DNA from: Falsirhodobacter flavus | Lineage (GTDB): Bacteria > Pseudomonadota > Alphaproteobacteria > Rhodobacterales > Rhodobacteraceae | Direction: 5' to 3' | Length of the DNA stretch: 64,000 nucleotides | Assembly: GCA_029846755.1 (NCBI GenBank) | Contig: JARWBI010000012.1 | Span: 35,689-99,688 of the forward strand | In this document: piece by piece, positions 16,815-25,351 of the stretch | How the letters are laid out: each line of letters begins with the position of its first letter | Numbering within the stretch: position 1 is the first letter of the stretch | Position numbers and translations under genes: made by a program | The notes under the pieces: model-generated | What the model was told of the DNA's origin: nothing | Databases searched by the model: none | Seen by the model: the letters and a program-made list of their open reading frames with translations, nothing else

Positions 16815-17818
16815 CCCATACCGCCGATCATCTGCGCGATCTGGCCGAAGGCCTGTTCACCCGCGCGGGGCTGGCCCCCGAAAAAGCCGCCGCCGTCGCA
16901 TATTATTTGGTCGAGGCTGACCTGATGGGCCACACGACCCACGGGCTGGCGCTGGCCCCGTGGTATCTGCAATCCATCCGCGACGGGGTGATGACCAAGG
17001 ACGGCGCGCCCGAGGTGATCTCGGACCGGGGTGCGGCGATCTGCTGGAACGGCAAGCGCCTGCCGGGGGCGTGGCTGGTGGAACAGGGACTGACGCTCGC
17101 CTGCGACCGGGCGGTGGATCATGGCACCTGCACGTTGGTCATCGGCGACAGCCATCACATCGGCGCGCTGGCGGCCTATCTGACGCTGGCGACGGATCGG
17201 GGGCTGATGGTGTCGATCGCGTCCTCCTCGCCCTCGGGGGCGCAGGTCGCGCCGTTCGGCGGCACGCGCGGGGTCTTCACGCCGGACCCGGTCGCCTACG
17301 GCATCCCGACGCCGGGCGATCCGATCCTGACCGACATCTCGGCCTCGATCACCACGGCGAATATGGCCCAGCGCATGATCCGCGAGGGGCGGATGTATGA
17401 CCACGACTGGGCGATGGACCGCAACGGCGATCTGACCCGCGATCCAAAGGCGATCATGGATGGCGGATCGCTGCTGCCGACGGGCGGGCTCGATCACGGG
17501 CAGAAAGGCTATGGCATGGCGCTGTCGGTCGAGGCGCTGACCCAAGGCCTTGCGGGCTATGGCCGTGCCGACGCGCCCAAGGGCACCAACGCCGCAGTCA
17601 CCATCACCGTCCACGACCCCGAGGCGTTCGGCGGGCGCGAGGCGTTCCTGCGTCAGACTGGGTGGCTTGCCGATGCTTGCCTCGCCTCGCCGCCGCGCGA
17701 TCCGGCGCGTCCGGTGCGCCTGCCGGGGCAATACGCGCTGGCCCGTAAACGCCGCGCGCTGGAACAGGGGGTCGATCTCTACCCCGGCATCTACGACGCG
17801 CTGCTGGCCGAGGGATGA
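16811..17818 (+). CDS. Ldh-family (malate/L-lactate/ureidoglycolate dehydrogenase-type) oxidoreductase
   Basis: A protein of 335 residues with the non-Rossmann fold of the LDH2/AllD/ComC family. Diagnostic parts are AAAVAYYLVEADLMGHTTHGLALAPWYL near the N-terminus, GDSHHIGALAAYLTLA with the catalytic His near residue 117, PFGGTRGVFTPDPVAYGIP, and GGLDHGQKGYGMALSVEALT. These enzymes reduce 2-oxo acids or oxidise L-2-hydroxy acids with NAD(P). Having both this L-type and the preceding D-type dehydrogenase in one operon suggests inversion of a hydroxyl through a 2-keto intermediate, or two successive oxidations. ATGA overlaps join it to both neighbours. Confidence 0.88.
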   Translation: MTHTADHLRDLAEGLFTRAGLAPEKAAAVAYYLVEADLMGHTTHGLALAPWYLQSIRDGVMTKDGAPEVISDRGAAICWNGKRLPGAWLVEQGLTLACDRAVDHGTCTLVIGDSHHIGALAAYLTLATDRGLMVSIASSSPSGAQVAPFGGTRGVFTPDPVAYGIPTPGDPILTDISASITTANMAQRMIREGRMYDHDWAMDRNGDLTRDPKAIMDGGSLLPTGGLDHGQKGYGMALSVEALTQGLAGYGRADAPKGTNAAVTITVHDPEAFGGREAFLRQTGWLADACLASPPRDPARPVRLPGQYALARKRRALEQGVDLYPGIYDALLAEG

Positions 17819-18777
17819 TCCGCCTTGCTATCATCGCCGACGACCTGACGGGCGCGCTGGACGCAGCCGCCCCCTTCGCCGGGCGCGGGCTGCGCACCTG
17901 CGTCGCCCTGTCGCCCGAAGCCTTGCCCGAGGCGTTGGAGGCGGAGGTGGTGGCCGTCAGCACCCGCTCGCGCGAGATTTCTCCGGAAGCGGCGCGGGCG
18001 GCAGTGGAACTGGCGCTGTCGGCCCTGCCCCCCGGCACCCGCATCTTCAAGAAGATCGACAGCCGCATGAAAGGCAACATCGCCGCCGAACTGGCCGCGA
18101 TCCCGGCAGAACGGATGCTGGTGGCCCCGGCCATCCCGGATTTCGGGCGCGTGGTGCGGGACCGCCATGTGCAGGGCTTCGGTGTGGACACGCCCATCGC
18201 CATCGCGCCCCTGCTTGGCCGCGCAGCCGAGATTCCCGATACCGCGACCGAAGCCGACATGGCCGCGCTGGATACGGATAACGCGCTGCTGGTCGGCGCG
18301 CGCGGGCTGGCCGAGGTTCTGGCCAGACGCATGACGGGCCGCGCGGCCACGGCGCCGAAGCTGGCGGGACCGAACGGGCTGTTGGTGATTGGCTCTCGCG
18401 ATCCGATCACCATGGCGCAGATCGCGGCCACGGGAATCGCGCCGACGCCCGCGCCGAACGGGATGATCCCCGACACGGCGGGCGCGCTGGTTCAGGCGAC
18501 CCCCGGCGCGACGGCCGAGGATCCGGCCACGGTGGCGCAGAACCTCGCACGCGGGATCATGGCGCTTCCCCGCCCCGACACGTTGTTCCTGACGGGGGGC
18601 GCGACGGCCGAGGCGGTGCTGTCCGGCCTCGGCATACGCACGCTTCACCTGCTCGGCGAATGCCTTCCCGGCCTTCCGGTGGCGCGGGCGGGCGGCATGA
18701 CCATCGTTGCCAAATCCGGCGGTTTCGGCGACAGGGAGACGCTGGCCAAGGTCATGGGAATGATAAGGGGCGAATGA
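17815..18777 (+). CDS. Four-carbon acid sugar kinase family protein (DUF1537), compact form
   Basis: A protein of 320 residues, shorter than the roughly 400 or more usual for this family. The N-terminal substrate domain shows ADDLTGALDAA and FKKIDSRMKGN. The C-terminal nucleotide domain keeps FLTGGATAEAVLSGLG and MTIVAKSGGFGD. The known members DtnK and OtnK phosphorylate D-threonate, D-erythronate or 3-oxo-tetronates, and their products are used by PdxA2- or OtnC-type enzymes. With the PdxA2-like gene in the divergent operon, the likely route is acid sugar to 4-phospho acid to dihydroxyacetone phosphate. The missing length appears to come from the linker and middle part. Both motif ends are present, so it is probably functional. 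Confidence 0.82.
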   Translation: MIRLAIIADDLTGALDAAAPFAGRGLRTCVALSPEALPEALEAEVVAVSTRSREISPEAARAAVELALSALPPGTRIFKKIDSRMKGNIAAELAAIPAERMLVAPAIPDFGRVVRDRHVQGFGVDTPIAIAPLLGRAAEIPDTATEADMAALDTDNALLVGARGLAEVLARRMTGRAATAPKLAGPNGLLVIGSRDPITMAQIAATGIAPTPAPNGMIPDTAGALVQATPGATAEDPATVAQNLARGIMALPRPDTLFLTGGATAEAVLSGLGIRTLHLLGECLPGLPVARAGGMTIVAKSGGFGDRETLAKVMGMIRGE

Positions 18778-19472
18778 TGCAGACGGCGGGGCGCAGAAAC
18801 CTTGGCGAAATCGTGTTCGACCGGATGCAGCGCGCGATCAAGTCCGGCTCCTATGCCCCCGATGAACGCCTGCCGACCGAACATGACCTCGCGGCAGAGT
18901 TCGAGGTGTCGCGCCCCATCGTGCGCGAGGCGTTGCAGAAGCTGCGCGATCAGGGGCTGATCTATTCCCGCCGCGGCGCGGGCAGTTTCGTGCGCGCCAT
19001 CGGGGTCAAGCAGCCGCTGGGCTTCGGCGCGCTGGAAAACGTGGCCGACCTGATGAACTGTTACGAGTTCCGCGTCACGATGGAGCCGGAGGCCGCGGCC
19101 CTTGCCGCCGAACGCCACGATGCGGCGACGCTTGCCCCCATATCCGCCGCGCTGGACCTGATGCGCGATGCGACCAACCGGCAATCCCACCGCGAGGATG
19201 CCGACTTCCAGTTCCACCTCGCCATCGCGCTCGGGTCCGAGAACCCGTATTTCGCGACGTCGATGGAGGCGCTGAAGGACCATATCGCGGCCGGGATGCG
19301 GTTCCACGGCGTGTCGGTCAAACGCGACGAAAGCGGGCTGTCCACCGTCTTTGCCGAACATGCGCAGATCCATGCCGCGATCCGCGACCGGGATTCGGAC
19401 ACCGCGCGCCGCCTGATGCGCGAGCATCTGGTCGGCTCTCGCGAACGGGTGTTCGAGAAGCGTCGGCCCTAG
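18774..19472 (+). CDS. FadR-subfamily GntR transcriptional regulator
   Basis: A protein of 232 residues. The N-terminal winged helix (residues about 10-75) includes LPTEHDLAAEFEVSRPIVRE and GLIYSRRGAGSFV. The remainder is an all-helical FCD ligand-binding domain, with metal-site style residues in the stretches starting MEPEAAALAAERH and EDADFQFHLAIA. It ends the plus operon, overlapping the kinase gene in ATGATG (start at 18774 or 18777). It is the natural local regulator, probably of the divergent promoter region at 13199-13437, with an acid-sugar intermediate as effector (inference). Confidence 0.9.
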   Translation: MMQTAGRRNLGEIVFDRMQRAIKSGSYAPDERLPTEHDLAAEFEVSRPIVREALQKLRDQGLIYSRRGAGSFVRAIGVKQPLGFGALENVADLMNCYEFRVTMEPEAAALAAERHDAATLAPISAALDLMRDATNRQSHREDADFQFHLAIALGSENPYFATSMEALKDHIAAGMRFHGVSVKRDESGLSTVFAEHAQIHAAIRDRDSDTARRLMREHLVGSRERVFEKRRP

Positions 19473-19762
19473 ATCGGCCAGGCTTCGTTATTCTGTTCCG
19501 GTTCGGCCTGTGCGGGGCCATTCTGAGCGGGGAAAGTGGTGCGCTGAAAAAAGCGCCGCAGGAACGCAAACGACATTTCGATACTCTTAAAAATAGGCAC
19601 GGGTTCAAATACCGCCCGTCTATCATGGATTCGTCCGGCAAGGCAGGAAATTCGCAAGGCGCGTCGGCAGCTTTCCGGACATGCCGGAAAAGCCTAGTGG
19701 TCTGCCGCTTCGGCGCGTCGTATTTCTGTTTCAATCCAACGACTGCCAGCGGAAAGCCTGCC
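19473..19762. other. Intergenic region, no clear gene
   Basis: About 290 bases between the GntR gene and a small plus-strand gene. I see no terminator with a T run and no RNA gene. A minus-strand reading frame from 19576 to 19469 (35 residues, beginning MSFAFLRRFFQ) has its stop in the same CTAG as the GntR stop, but lacks a convincing ribosome binding site. Confidence 0.4.
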
Positions 19763-19972
19763 GTGCCGGAAGATCAGCGCATCATAGAACTCGAACGTGA
19801 ATTGATCGAAACCCGGCGTGCCGCCGTGTCCATCGTCGCAGGCCTGACCGAGGCGCAAAGCCCAGCGGGCAGGCTCCAGATCGCCGATGGGCTGGACCGT
19901 GCCGCTTGCGAAGGCGATGCCGCCCGCGCGCGGCTTGCCCGACTGATCGCAGCCGCCCTGCGCCGGGGATAG
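19763..19972 (+). CDS. Small hypothetical protein
   Basis: A protein of 69 residues from a GTG at 19763 with GGAAAG six bases upstream. It is soluble and probably all alpha-helical, with heptad-like spacing (PEDQRIIELERELIETRRAA), and ends in LARLIAAALRRG. No family was recognised. A longer frame back to 19625 has an odd cysteine-rich N-terminus and is less likely. It lies 71 bases upstream of secG in the same direction. Confidence 0.5.
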   Translation: MPEDQRIIELERELIETRRAAVSIVAGLTEAQSPAGRLQIADGLDRAACEGDAARARLARLIAAALRRG

Positions 19973-20043
19973 GGCATTAAGGGTTGCGGGCGCGGCCTCT
20001 TGATTCTAGATAGGCGCGTCATCATCCGAAGGCCCGGCTCCGT

Positions 20044-20433
20044 ATGGAAAACGTCATCCTTACCGTTCACCTGATCCTCGCGCTCCTGCTCGTGGGGGTC
20101 GTGCTGCTGCAACGGTCGGAAGGCGGCGGGCTTGGCATGGGTGGCGGCGGCGGCGGTGCCATGACCGGGCGGCAGGCGGCAAACGCGCTGACCCGCGCGA
20201 CGTGGGTTCTGGCGGCAGCCTTCATCTGCACCTCGATCGCGCTGACGGTTCTGGCGGCGGCGGGTTCGGGCGGTGGTTCGGTGATCGACCAGATCGGCGG
20301 CCAAACCGCGCCGGTGACCCCGGATGCGCCTGCGGGCAGCGACCTTCTGCCCCCGACGCCGAACGCGCAGCCGCTGACCCCGCCCCGCGCGGATGACGCG
20401 GCCCCTGCGGTTCCGCAGACCCCGGCCAACTGA
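20044..20433 (+). CDS. secG: Preprotein translocase subunit SecG
   Basis: A protein of 129 residues. Two membrane segments are seen, VILTVHLILALLLVGVVLLQ and ATWVLAAAFICTSIALTVLA, separated by the cytoplasmic loop QRSEGGGLGMGGGGGGAMTGR that typifies SecG. It stabilises the SecYEG translocon. The C-terminal 50 residues are Pro/Ala/Thr-rich and variable, as usual in alphaproteobacteria. It lies upstream of pyrG, a common arrangement in this family, with 160 bases between them. Confidence 0.95.
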   Translation: MENVILTVHLILALLLVGVVLLQRSEGGGLGMGGGGGGAMTGRQAANALTRATWVLAAAFICTSIALTVLAAAGSGGGSVIDQIGGQTAPVTPDAPAGSDLLPPTPNAQPLTPPRADDAAPAVPQTPAN

Positions 20434-20593
20434 TCCACGACACATCGGCGGGCACCATGCCCGCCAGACACCATCTTGCGGGTGTCGGGTTGCGAAGGGG
20501 TTCACCCTCGGCTATATCCCGACTCCCGTGATGTTGCGTTTCCGGCCCTCCGAATCGCAACCTTGAAATGCATTCTCACGGGAGCAACCACGC

Positions 20594-22237
20594 ATGGCGC
20601 GATACGTATTCATCACTGGCGGCGTGGTGTCCTCTCTGGGCAAGGGCCTCGCCTCGGCCGCCTTGGGCGCACTTCTGCAGGCTCGCGGCTACACCGTCCG
20701 CCTGCGCAAGCTGGACCCCTACCTCAACGTCGATCCGGGCACGATGAGCCCGTTCGAACATGGCGAGGTTTTCGTGACCGACGACGGCGCGGAAACCGAC
20801 CTCGACCTCGGCCACTACGAACGCTTCACCGGGGTCGCCGCGCGCAAGACCGACAGCGTTTCCTCGGGCCGCATCTATTCGACCGTGCTGGAAAAGGAAC
20901 GTCGCGGCGACTACCTCGGGAAAACCATTCAGGTGATTCCCCACGTCACGAACGAGATCAAGGATTTCCTTGCCGTGGGCGAGGATGAGGTCGATTTCAT
21001 GCTGTGCGAGATCGGCGGAACGGTCGGCGACATCGAAGGTCTGCCCTTCTTCGAAGCGATCCGCCAATTCGCGCAGGACAAACCGCGCGGCCAGTGCATC
21101 TTTGCGCATCTGACGCTGCTGCCCTATGTCACGGCCTCGGGCGAGCTGAAGACGAAACCCACCCAGCACTCGGTCAAGGAACTTCGGTCCATCGGCATTG
21201 CGCCGGACGTGCTGCTGCTGCGTTCCGAACACCCGATCCCGGAGAAGGAACGCGAGAAGATCGCGCTGTTCTGCAACGTCCGCAAGGAAGCCGTGATCGC
21301 CGCGCCGGATCTGAAGACGATCTACGAGGCCCCCCTCGCCTATCACCGCGAAGGGTTCGATCAGGCGGTGCTGGACGCGTTCGGCATTTCCCCGGCGCCG
21401 AAGCCGAACCTCGACCGCTGGACCGACGTGATGGACCGGCTGGAAAATGCCGAGGGCGAGGTTCGCGTCGCCATCGTCGGCAAATACACGCAGCTGGAAG
21501 ACGCCTACAAATCCATCGCCGAGGCACTGACCCATGGCGGCATGGCGAATCGCACCCGCGTGAAGGCCGAATGGATCGACGCCGAACTGTTCGAGAATGA
21601 CGACCCGACCCCGTTCCTGTCGAACTTCAACGCCATCCTCGTGCCCGGCGGCTTCGGCGAGCGTGGGACCGAGGGCAAGATCAAGGCCGCGCAATTCGCC
21701 CGCGAAAAGAATATCCCCTATCTGGGCATCTGCCTTGGCATGCAAATGGCCGTGATCGAAGCGGCCCGCAACATGGCCAAGGTCAAGGATGCCGGGTCCG
21801 AGGAGTTCGATCACGAACACGGCAAGAAACGCTTCACGCCGGTCGTCTATCACCTGAAGGAATGGGTGCAGGGCAACCACGTCGTTGCGCGCAAGGTCGG
21901 CGACGACAAGGGGGGCACGATGCGTCTGGGCGCCTATACCGCCGCGCTGAAGGAAGGCTCGCTGGTGTCCAAAGTCTATGGCGCGACCGAGATCGAGGAA
22001 CGTCACCGCCACCGCTACGAGGTCGACATCGCCTATCGCGACCAGCTTGAGGCGTGCGGGCTGTCGTTTTCCGGCATGTCGCCCGATGGCCGCCTGCCCG
22101 AGATCGTGGAGCTGAGGGACCACCCGTGGTTCATCGGCGTGCAGTTCCATCCGGAGCTGAAATCCAAGCCCTTCGCGCCGCACCCGCTGTTCTCGGGCTT
22201 CGTGCGTGCCGCGATGGACGCAAGCCGCCTCGTTTGA
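20594..22237 (+). CDS. pyrG: CTP synthase
   Basis: A protein of 547 residues and full length. The N-terminal synthetase domain shows [14 protein letters not shown] (ATP loop), [15 protein letters not shown] and [12 protein letters not shown]. The C-terminal class I glutamine amidotransferase domain (from about residue 290) has VPGGFGERG, the nucleophile Cys in GICLGMQ, and the His-Glu pair in FHPELKSKP. It converts UTP, glutamine and ATP to CTP. CACGGGAGCAACCACGC precedes the ATG, supplying a GGGAG site. A stem-loop follows the stop and involves the next gene's ribosome binding site. Confidence 0.98.
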   Translation: MARYVFITGGVVSSLGKGLASAALGALLQARGYTVRLRKLDPYLNVDPGTMSPFEHGEVFVTDDGAETDLDLGHYERFTGVAARKTDSVSSGRIYSTVLEKERRGDYLGKTIQVIPHVTNEIKDFLAVGEDEVDFMLCEIGGTVGDIEGLPFFEAIRQFAQDKPRGQCIFAHLTLLPYVTASGELKTKPTQHSVKELRSIGIAPDVLLLRSEHPIPEKEREKIALFCNVRKEAVIAAPDLKTIYEAPLAYHREGFDQAVLDAFGISPAPKPNLDRWTDVMDRLENAEGEVRVAIVGKYTQLEDAYKSIAEALTHGGMANRTRVKAEWIDAELFENDDPTPFLSNFNAILVPGGFGERGTEGKIKAAQFAREKNIPYLGICLGMQMAVIEAARNMAKVKDAGSEEFDHEHGKKRFTPVVYHLKEWVQGNHVVARKVGDDKGGTMRLGAYTAALKEGSLVSKVYGATEIEERHRHRYEVDIAYRDQLEACGLSFSGMSPDGRLPEIVELRDHPWFIGVQFHPELKSKPFAPHPLFSGFVRAAMDASRLV

Positions 22238-22245
22238 CTTCCGCG

Positions 22246-22278
22246 CTCCTTGCCGTCATTTCCGGTGATGGCAAGGAG
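22246..22278 (+). promoter_or_regulatory. Long hairpin enclosing the ribosome binding site of the next gene
   Basis: CTCCTTGCC pairs perfectly with GGCAAGGAG, extended by a G-T wobble and TCA/TGA to a 13-bp stem with a 7-nt loop (TTTCCGG). The 3' arm contains AAGGAG, the Shine-Dalgarno six bases before the ATG at 22285. There is no T run, so a pyrG terminator is unlikely. In the folded RNA the ribosome site is fully paired, suggesting translational control. Confidence 0.6.
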
Positions 22279-22284
22279 ACACCG

Positions 22285-23091
22285 ATGAAGAAACAGATCA
22301 TCTGCATCAATTGGGGCACAAAATACGGCCCGCGCTTCATCAACCGCCTTTACGCGATGGTGGCGCGCAACATCACGCCACCCTTCAGCTTCACCTGTTT
22401 CTGCGACAACCCCGACGGCATCCGCCCCGAAGTCGATTGCCAACCGCTGCCCGAGATCGACTACAAACTGCCGGTCACCAAGAAGGGCATCTGGCCGAAG
22501 TCGCGGCTTTGGGGCGAACGCCTCGGAACGCTGGAAGGTCCCGTCCTGTTCATGGACCTGGATCTGGTCATCACTGGCAGCCTCGACGATTTCTTCACCT
22601 ATGGCGATCCCGATCAGGTGATCCTGTCGCGCAACCCCGCCAAACCGTTCGAGCGGCTGGGCCAGACCTCGGTCTTCCGCTTTCCGGTGGGCAAGCTGGC
22701 TCCGATGCAGGCGAAATTCGCCGCCAATGCCCAAGCCATCGCCGAGGAATATGTCTGGGAGCAGCGCTTCGTGACCCGCAACGCGCCGGGCGGGGTGGAC
22801 CTGTTCCCGAAAGCATGGGTGCGGCATTTCCGATACCAATGCATCCCGCCCTTCCCGCTGAACTTCGTCAAGGCCCCGCGTCTGCCGAACGATACGCGGA
22901 TCGTGATCTTTCCGGGCGGCGTGTTCCCTGAACAGGCGATCAAGGGCGGCTGGCTGAACCGCGAGGGGTGGAGCCTTGGACGCCACCTGAAGAACACCTT
23001 CAACAGCCCTCATCCCGACGGGTCGAAGTGGCGATACCTGCGGCACTGGATGAAGCCGACGCCATGGGTCGCGGATGCCTGGCGTGAATGA
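22285..23091 (+). CDS. Glycosyltransferase-like protein
   Basis: A protein of 268 residues that opens with a Rossmann-like strand (KKQIICINWGTKYG) and has a nucleotide-sugar DxD-type motif in VLFMDLDLVITGSLDDF (near residue 85). This is the pattern of GT-A type transferases. Later segments, FPKAWVRHFRYQCIPPFP and VIFPGGVFPEQAIKGGW, are typical of a conserved Rhodobacterales family. No signal peptide or membrane segment is seen, so it is probably cytoplasmic or membrane-associated. The acceptor is unknown. AAGGAG precedes the start but lies inside a 13-bp hairpin. The gene ends at a bidirectional terminator. Confidence 0.75.
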   Translation: MKKQIICINWGTKYGPRFINRLYAMVARNITPPFSFTCFCDNPDGIRPEVDCQPLPEIDYKLPVTKKGIWPKSRLWGERLGTLEGPVLFMDLDLVITGSLDDFFTYGDPDQVILSRNPAKPFERLGQTSVFRFPVGKLAPMQAKFAANAQAIAEEYVWEQRFVTRNAPGGVDLFPKAWVRHFRYQCIPPFPLNFVKAPRLPNDTRIVIFPGGVFPEQAIKGGWLNREGWSLGRHLKNTFNSPHPDGSKWRYLRHWMKPTPWVADAWRE

Positions 23092-23093
23092 AG

Positions 23094-23119
23094 AAGGCCG
23101 CCCCAAGGGGCGGCCTTTT
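23094..23119. terminator. Bidirectional terminator
   Basis: AAGGCCGCCCC and GGGGCGGCCTT form an 11-bp inverted repeat separated by two bases, flanked by A residues and TTTT. It lies between the convergent glycosyltransferase-like gene (stop 23091) and the MFS gene (stop 23126). Confidence 0.9.
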
Positions 23120-23125
23120 CAGTTT

Positions 23126-24430
23126 TCAGACCTCGCCGCCGCGTGATCCCCAGATGCACAGCAGCGTGATGACCGCCGCCGCACAAAGGTAATAGCCCAC
23201 CGCGTGCAGACCGAAATTCGCGTTCAGATAGGTCGCGGCATAGGGGGCCAGCGACGCACCGAAGATACCCGCGAAGTTGAAGGTCAGCGACGATCCGGTA
23301 TAGCGCACCCGCGTCGGGAACGGAGCCGCAAGTGCGGCGCCGATCACGCCATAGGTCATCCCCATCAGCCCCAGACCGACGACGACGAACACGATCGTCC
23401 CGCCCAGACCCGATTGCAGCAAAGGTGCCAGCGCGAACGAGAACAGCGCGATCAGCACCGTCGTCACCGTCAGAACCTCGCGCCGCCCGAAACGGTCCGC
23501 CAGCAGCGCCGAAACCGGGATCGTCAGACCGAATACGACCGAACCCAGCACCTGGATCTCGAGCGCGCGGACCAGCGGCATTCCGACGATCTTGGTGTTG
23601 TAGGACAGAAGATAGGCCGACCCGATATAGAACAGCACGAATGTCGCCAGCGCCACGAAAGTGCCAAGGAACAGGCTGCGCTTGTGGCTGCGGAACACCT
23701 CGGCCACGGGAACGGCAACGCGCTCGTCACGGTCGATGGCCTTCTGGAAGTCCGGCGTCTCGGTGATGGACAGACGCACCCACAGCCCGATGAAGATCAG
23801 CAGCGACGATGCGAGGAAGGGCGCACGCCACACGCCGCTTTGGGCGATCCACTCGTTCGCACCTTCGGTCGGCGCGAAATAAAGGATGAACAGGAACACG
23901 ACCGACGCAAGGAACAGCCCGACCGGCGCGCCCAGTTGCGGGAACATGCCATACCAGCTTTTCTTGCCCGGAGGGGCGTTTTCCGTCGCCATCAGCACGG
24001 CCCCGCCCCATTCGCCGCCAAGGCCGAAGCCCTGACCGAACCGGCACAGCGCCAGGCCCAGCGGCGCGAACACGCCGATGGTGGCATAGGTCGGCAGCAG
24101 ACCGATGATGACGGTGGAGATACCCATCGTCAGCAGCGCGGCAACCAGCGTCGCCTTGCGCCCGATCCGGTCACCGAAATGGCCGAACACGATCGCGCCG
24201 AAGGGACGCGCAAAGAACGCGATGGAGAAGGTGGCGAAGGAGGCCAGCAGTGCCGTCATCGGGTCGCTGTTCGGGAAGAACAGCGGCGGGAAAACCAGCA
24301 CGGCGGCGATGGCATAGATGTAGAAGTCGTAGAATTCGATGGTCGTGCCGATCAGGCTTGCCGCCAGCACGCGCGAAGGCTTGTTCAGCGGCTGCGTGGC
24401 CGTCGGCCCCGGCGAGGTGATATCGGTCAT
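23126..24430 (-). CDS. MFS transporter, metabolite:H+ symporter (MHS) family
   Basis: A protein of 434 residues with about twelve membrane segments. The start TTIEFYDFYIYAIAAVLVF, the loop GHFGDRIGRKATL and the segment CRFGQGFGLGGEWGGAVLMATENAP are signatures of the MHS group (ProP, KgtP, ShiA, citrate-type carriers). It is a proton symporter in the inner membrane for an organic acid, osmolyte or aromatic acid. The substrate cannot be deduced. The gene is alone, divergent from rlmJ with a 117-base spacer. Confidence 0.92.
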   Translation of the reverse strand: MTDITSPGPTATQPLNKPSRVLAASLIGTTIEFYDFYIYAIAAVLVFPPLFFPNSDPMTALLASFATFSIAFFARPFGAIVFGHFGDRIGRKATLVAALLTMGISTVIIGLLPTYATIGVFAPLGLALCRFGQGFGLGGEWGGAVLMATENAPPGKKSWYGMFPQLGAPVGLFLASVVFLFILYFAPTEGANEWIAQSGVWRAPFLASSLLIFIGLWVRLSITETPDFQKAIDRDERVAVPVAEVFRSHKRSLFLGTFVALATFVLFYIGSAYLLSYNTKIVGMPLVRALEIQVLGSVVFGLTIPVSALLADRFGRREVLTVTTVLIALFSFALAPLLQSGLGGTIVFVVVGLGLMGMTYGVIGAALAAPFPTRVRYTGSSLTFNFAGIFGASLAPYAATYLNANFGLHAVGYYLCAAAVITLLCIWGSRGGEV

Positions 24431-24547
24431 GGGATTGATCCGGTGTTGTTTGACAGGCCGCGTTAGCGCAATCTTGCGCCAATTCCAACCCCAATCGCAT
24501 TACGATTGTTACTTTCCTTCCCCCGCGCCAGCCATTAGGCAGAGGTC

Positions 24548-25318
24548 ATGCTGTCCTATCAACACATCTATCACGCCGGAAATCTTGCAGACGTGCAGAA
24601 ACATGCGCTGCTCTGCTTCATGCTGGATTACATGGCGCAGAAGGACAAGCCCATCAGCTATATCGAGACGCATTCGGGCCGCGCGCTCTATCATCTCGAC
24701 GCGGCCGAAGCGGTGAAGACCGGCGAGGCGGAAAAGGGAATCGCCGCGCTGGCCAAGGCTTTTCCCAAGGATCACCCCTATATCCGTCACCTTGCCACGG
24801 TGCGCGAGTTGCACGGCAAGGCCGCCTATCCCGGATCGCCGCTGCTGGCCGCCTCGTGCCTGCGCGATGGCGACGTGCTGCATCTGGCGGAACTGCATCC
24901 GCAGGAACATGCCGCGCTGACCGATGTAATGGGACGTTGGGGCGCGAACATCCACAAGCGCGACGGATACGAATTCGCCATCGCCGCAACGCCCCCCACC
25001 CCGCGCCGGGGCTTCATGCTGATCGACCCGTCCTATGAGGTGAAGGCCGATTACGACGCGATCCCGAAACACATCGCCGCCGTGGCGAAGAAATGGAACG
25101 TCGGCACCATCGCGCTTTGGTATCCGCTGCTGAGCAATGCCGCCCATATCGGGATGCTGGCGGAGCTGTCGGAACGCTTTCCCGACGCGCTGCGGCACGA
25201 GGTGCGCTTCCCCCCCGTCCGTGACGGCCACAAGATGATCGGATCGGGCATGTTCGTCATCAATCCGCCCTACGGCACGGCGGATGAGGCAAAACGCCTC
25301 TCACGCCTTTTTGCCTAG
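24548..25318 (+). CDS. rlmJ: 23S rRNA (adenine(2030)-N6)-methyltransferase RlmJ
   Basis: A protein of 256 residues. It opens with the family-typical MLSYQHIYHAGNLADVQKH, then YIETHSGRALYHLDA (SAM-binding region), and the catalytic motif appears as LIDPSYEVKADYD near residue 158. A second conserved piece, IALWYPLL, follows. It methylates A2030 in 23S rRNA. The length is close to other RlmJ proteins. A TerB-like gene follows 33 bases later. Confidence 0.95.
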   Translation: MLSYQHIYHAGNLADVQKHALLCFMLDYMAQKDKPISYIETHSGRALYHLDAAEAVKTGEAEKGIAALAKAFPKDHPYIRHLATVRELHGKAAYPGSPLLAASCLRDGDVLHLAELHPQEHAALTDVMGRWGANIHKRDGYEFAIAATPPTPRRGFMLIDPSYEVKADYDAIPKHIAAVAKKWNVGTIALWYPLLSNAAHIGMLAELSERFPDALRHEVRFPPVRDGHKMIGSGMFVINPPYGTADEAKRLSRLFA

Positions 25319-25351
25319 ATTTCCGGGGCGGTTTGCGTCAGATACGCTGCC

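Noticed and set aside
19469..19576. A 35-codon minus-strand frame beginning MSFAFLRRFFQ.
   Set aside because: It has only a weak purine stretch before the start, and its stop shares CTAG with the GntR stop. Not enough to call a gene.
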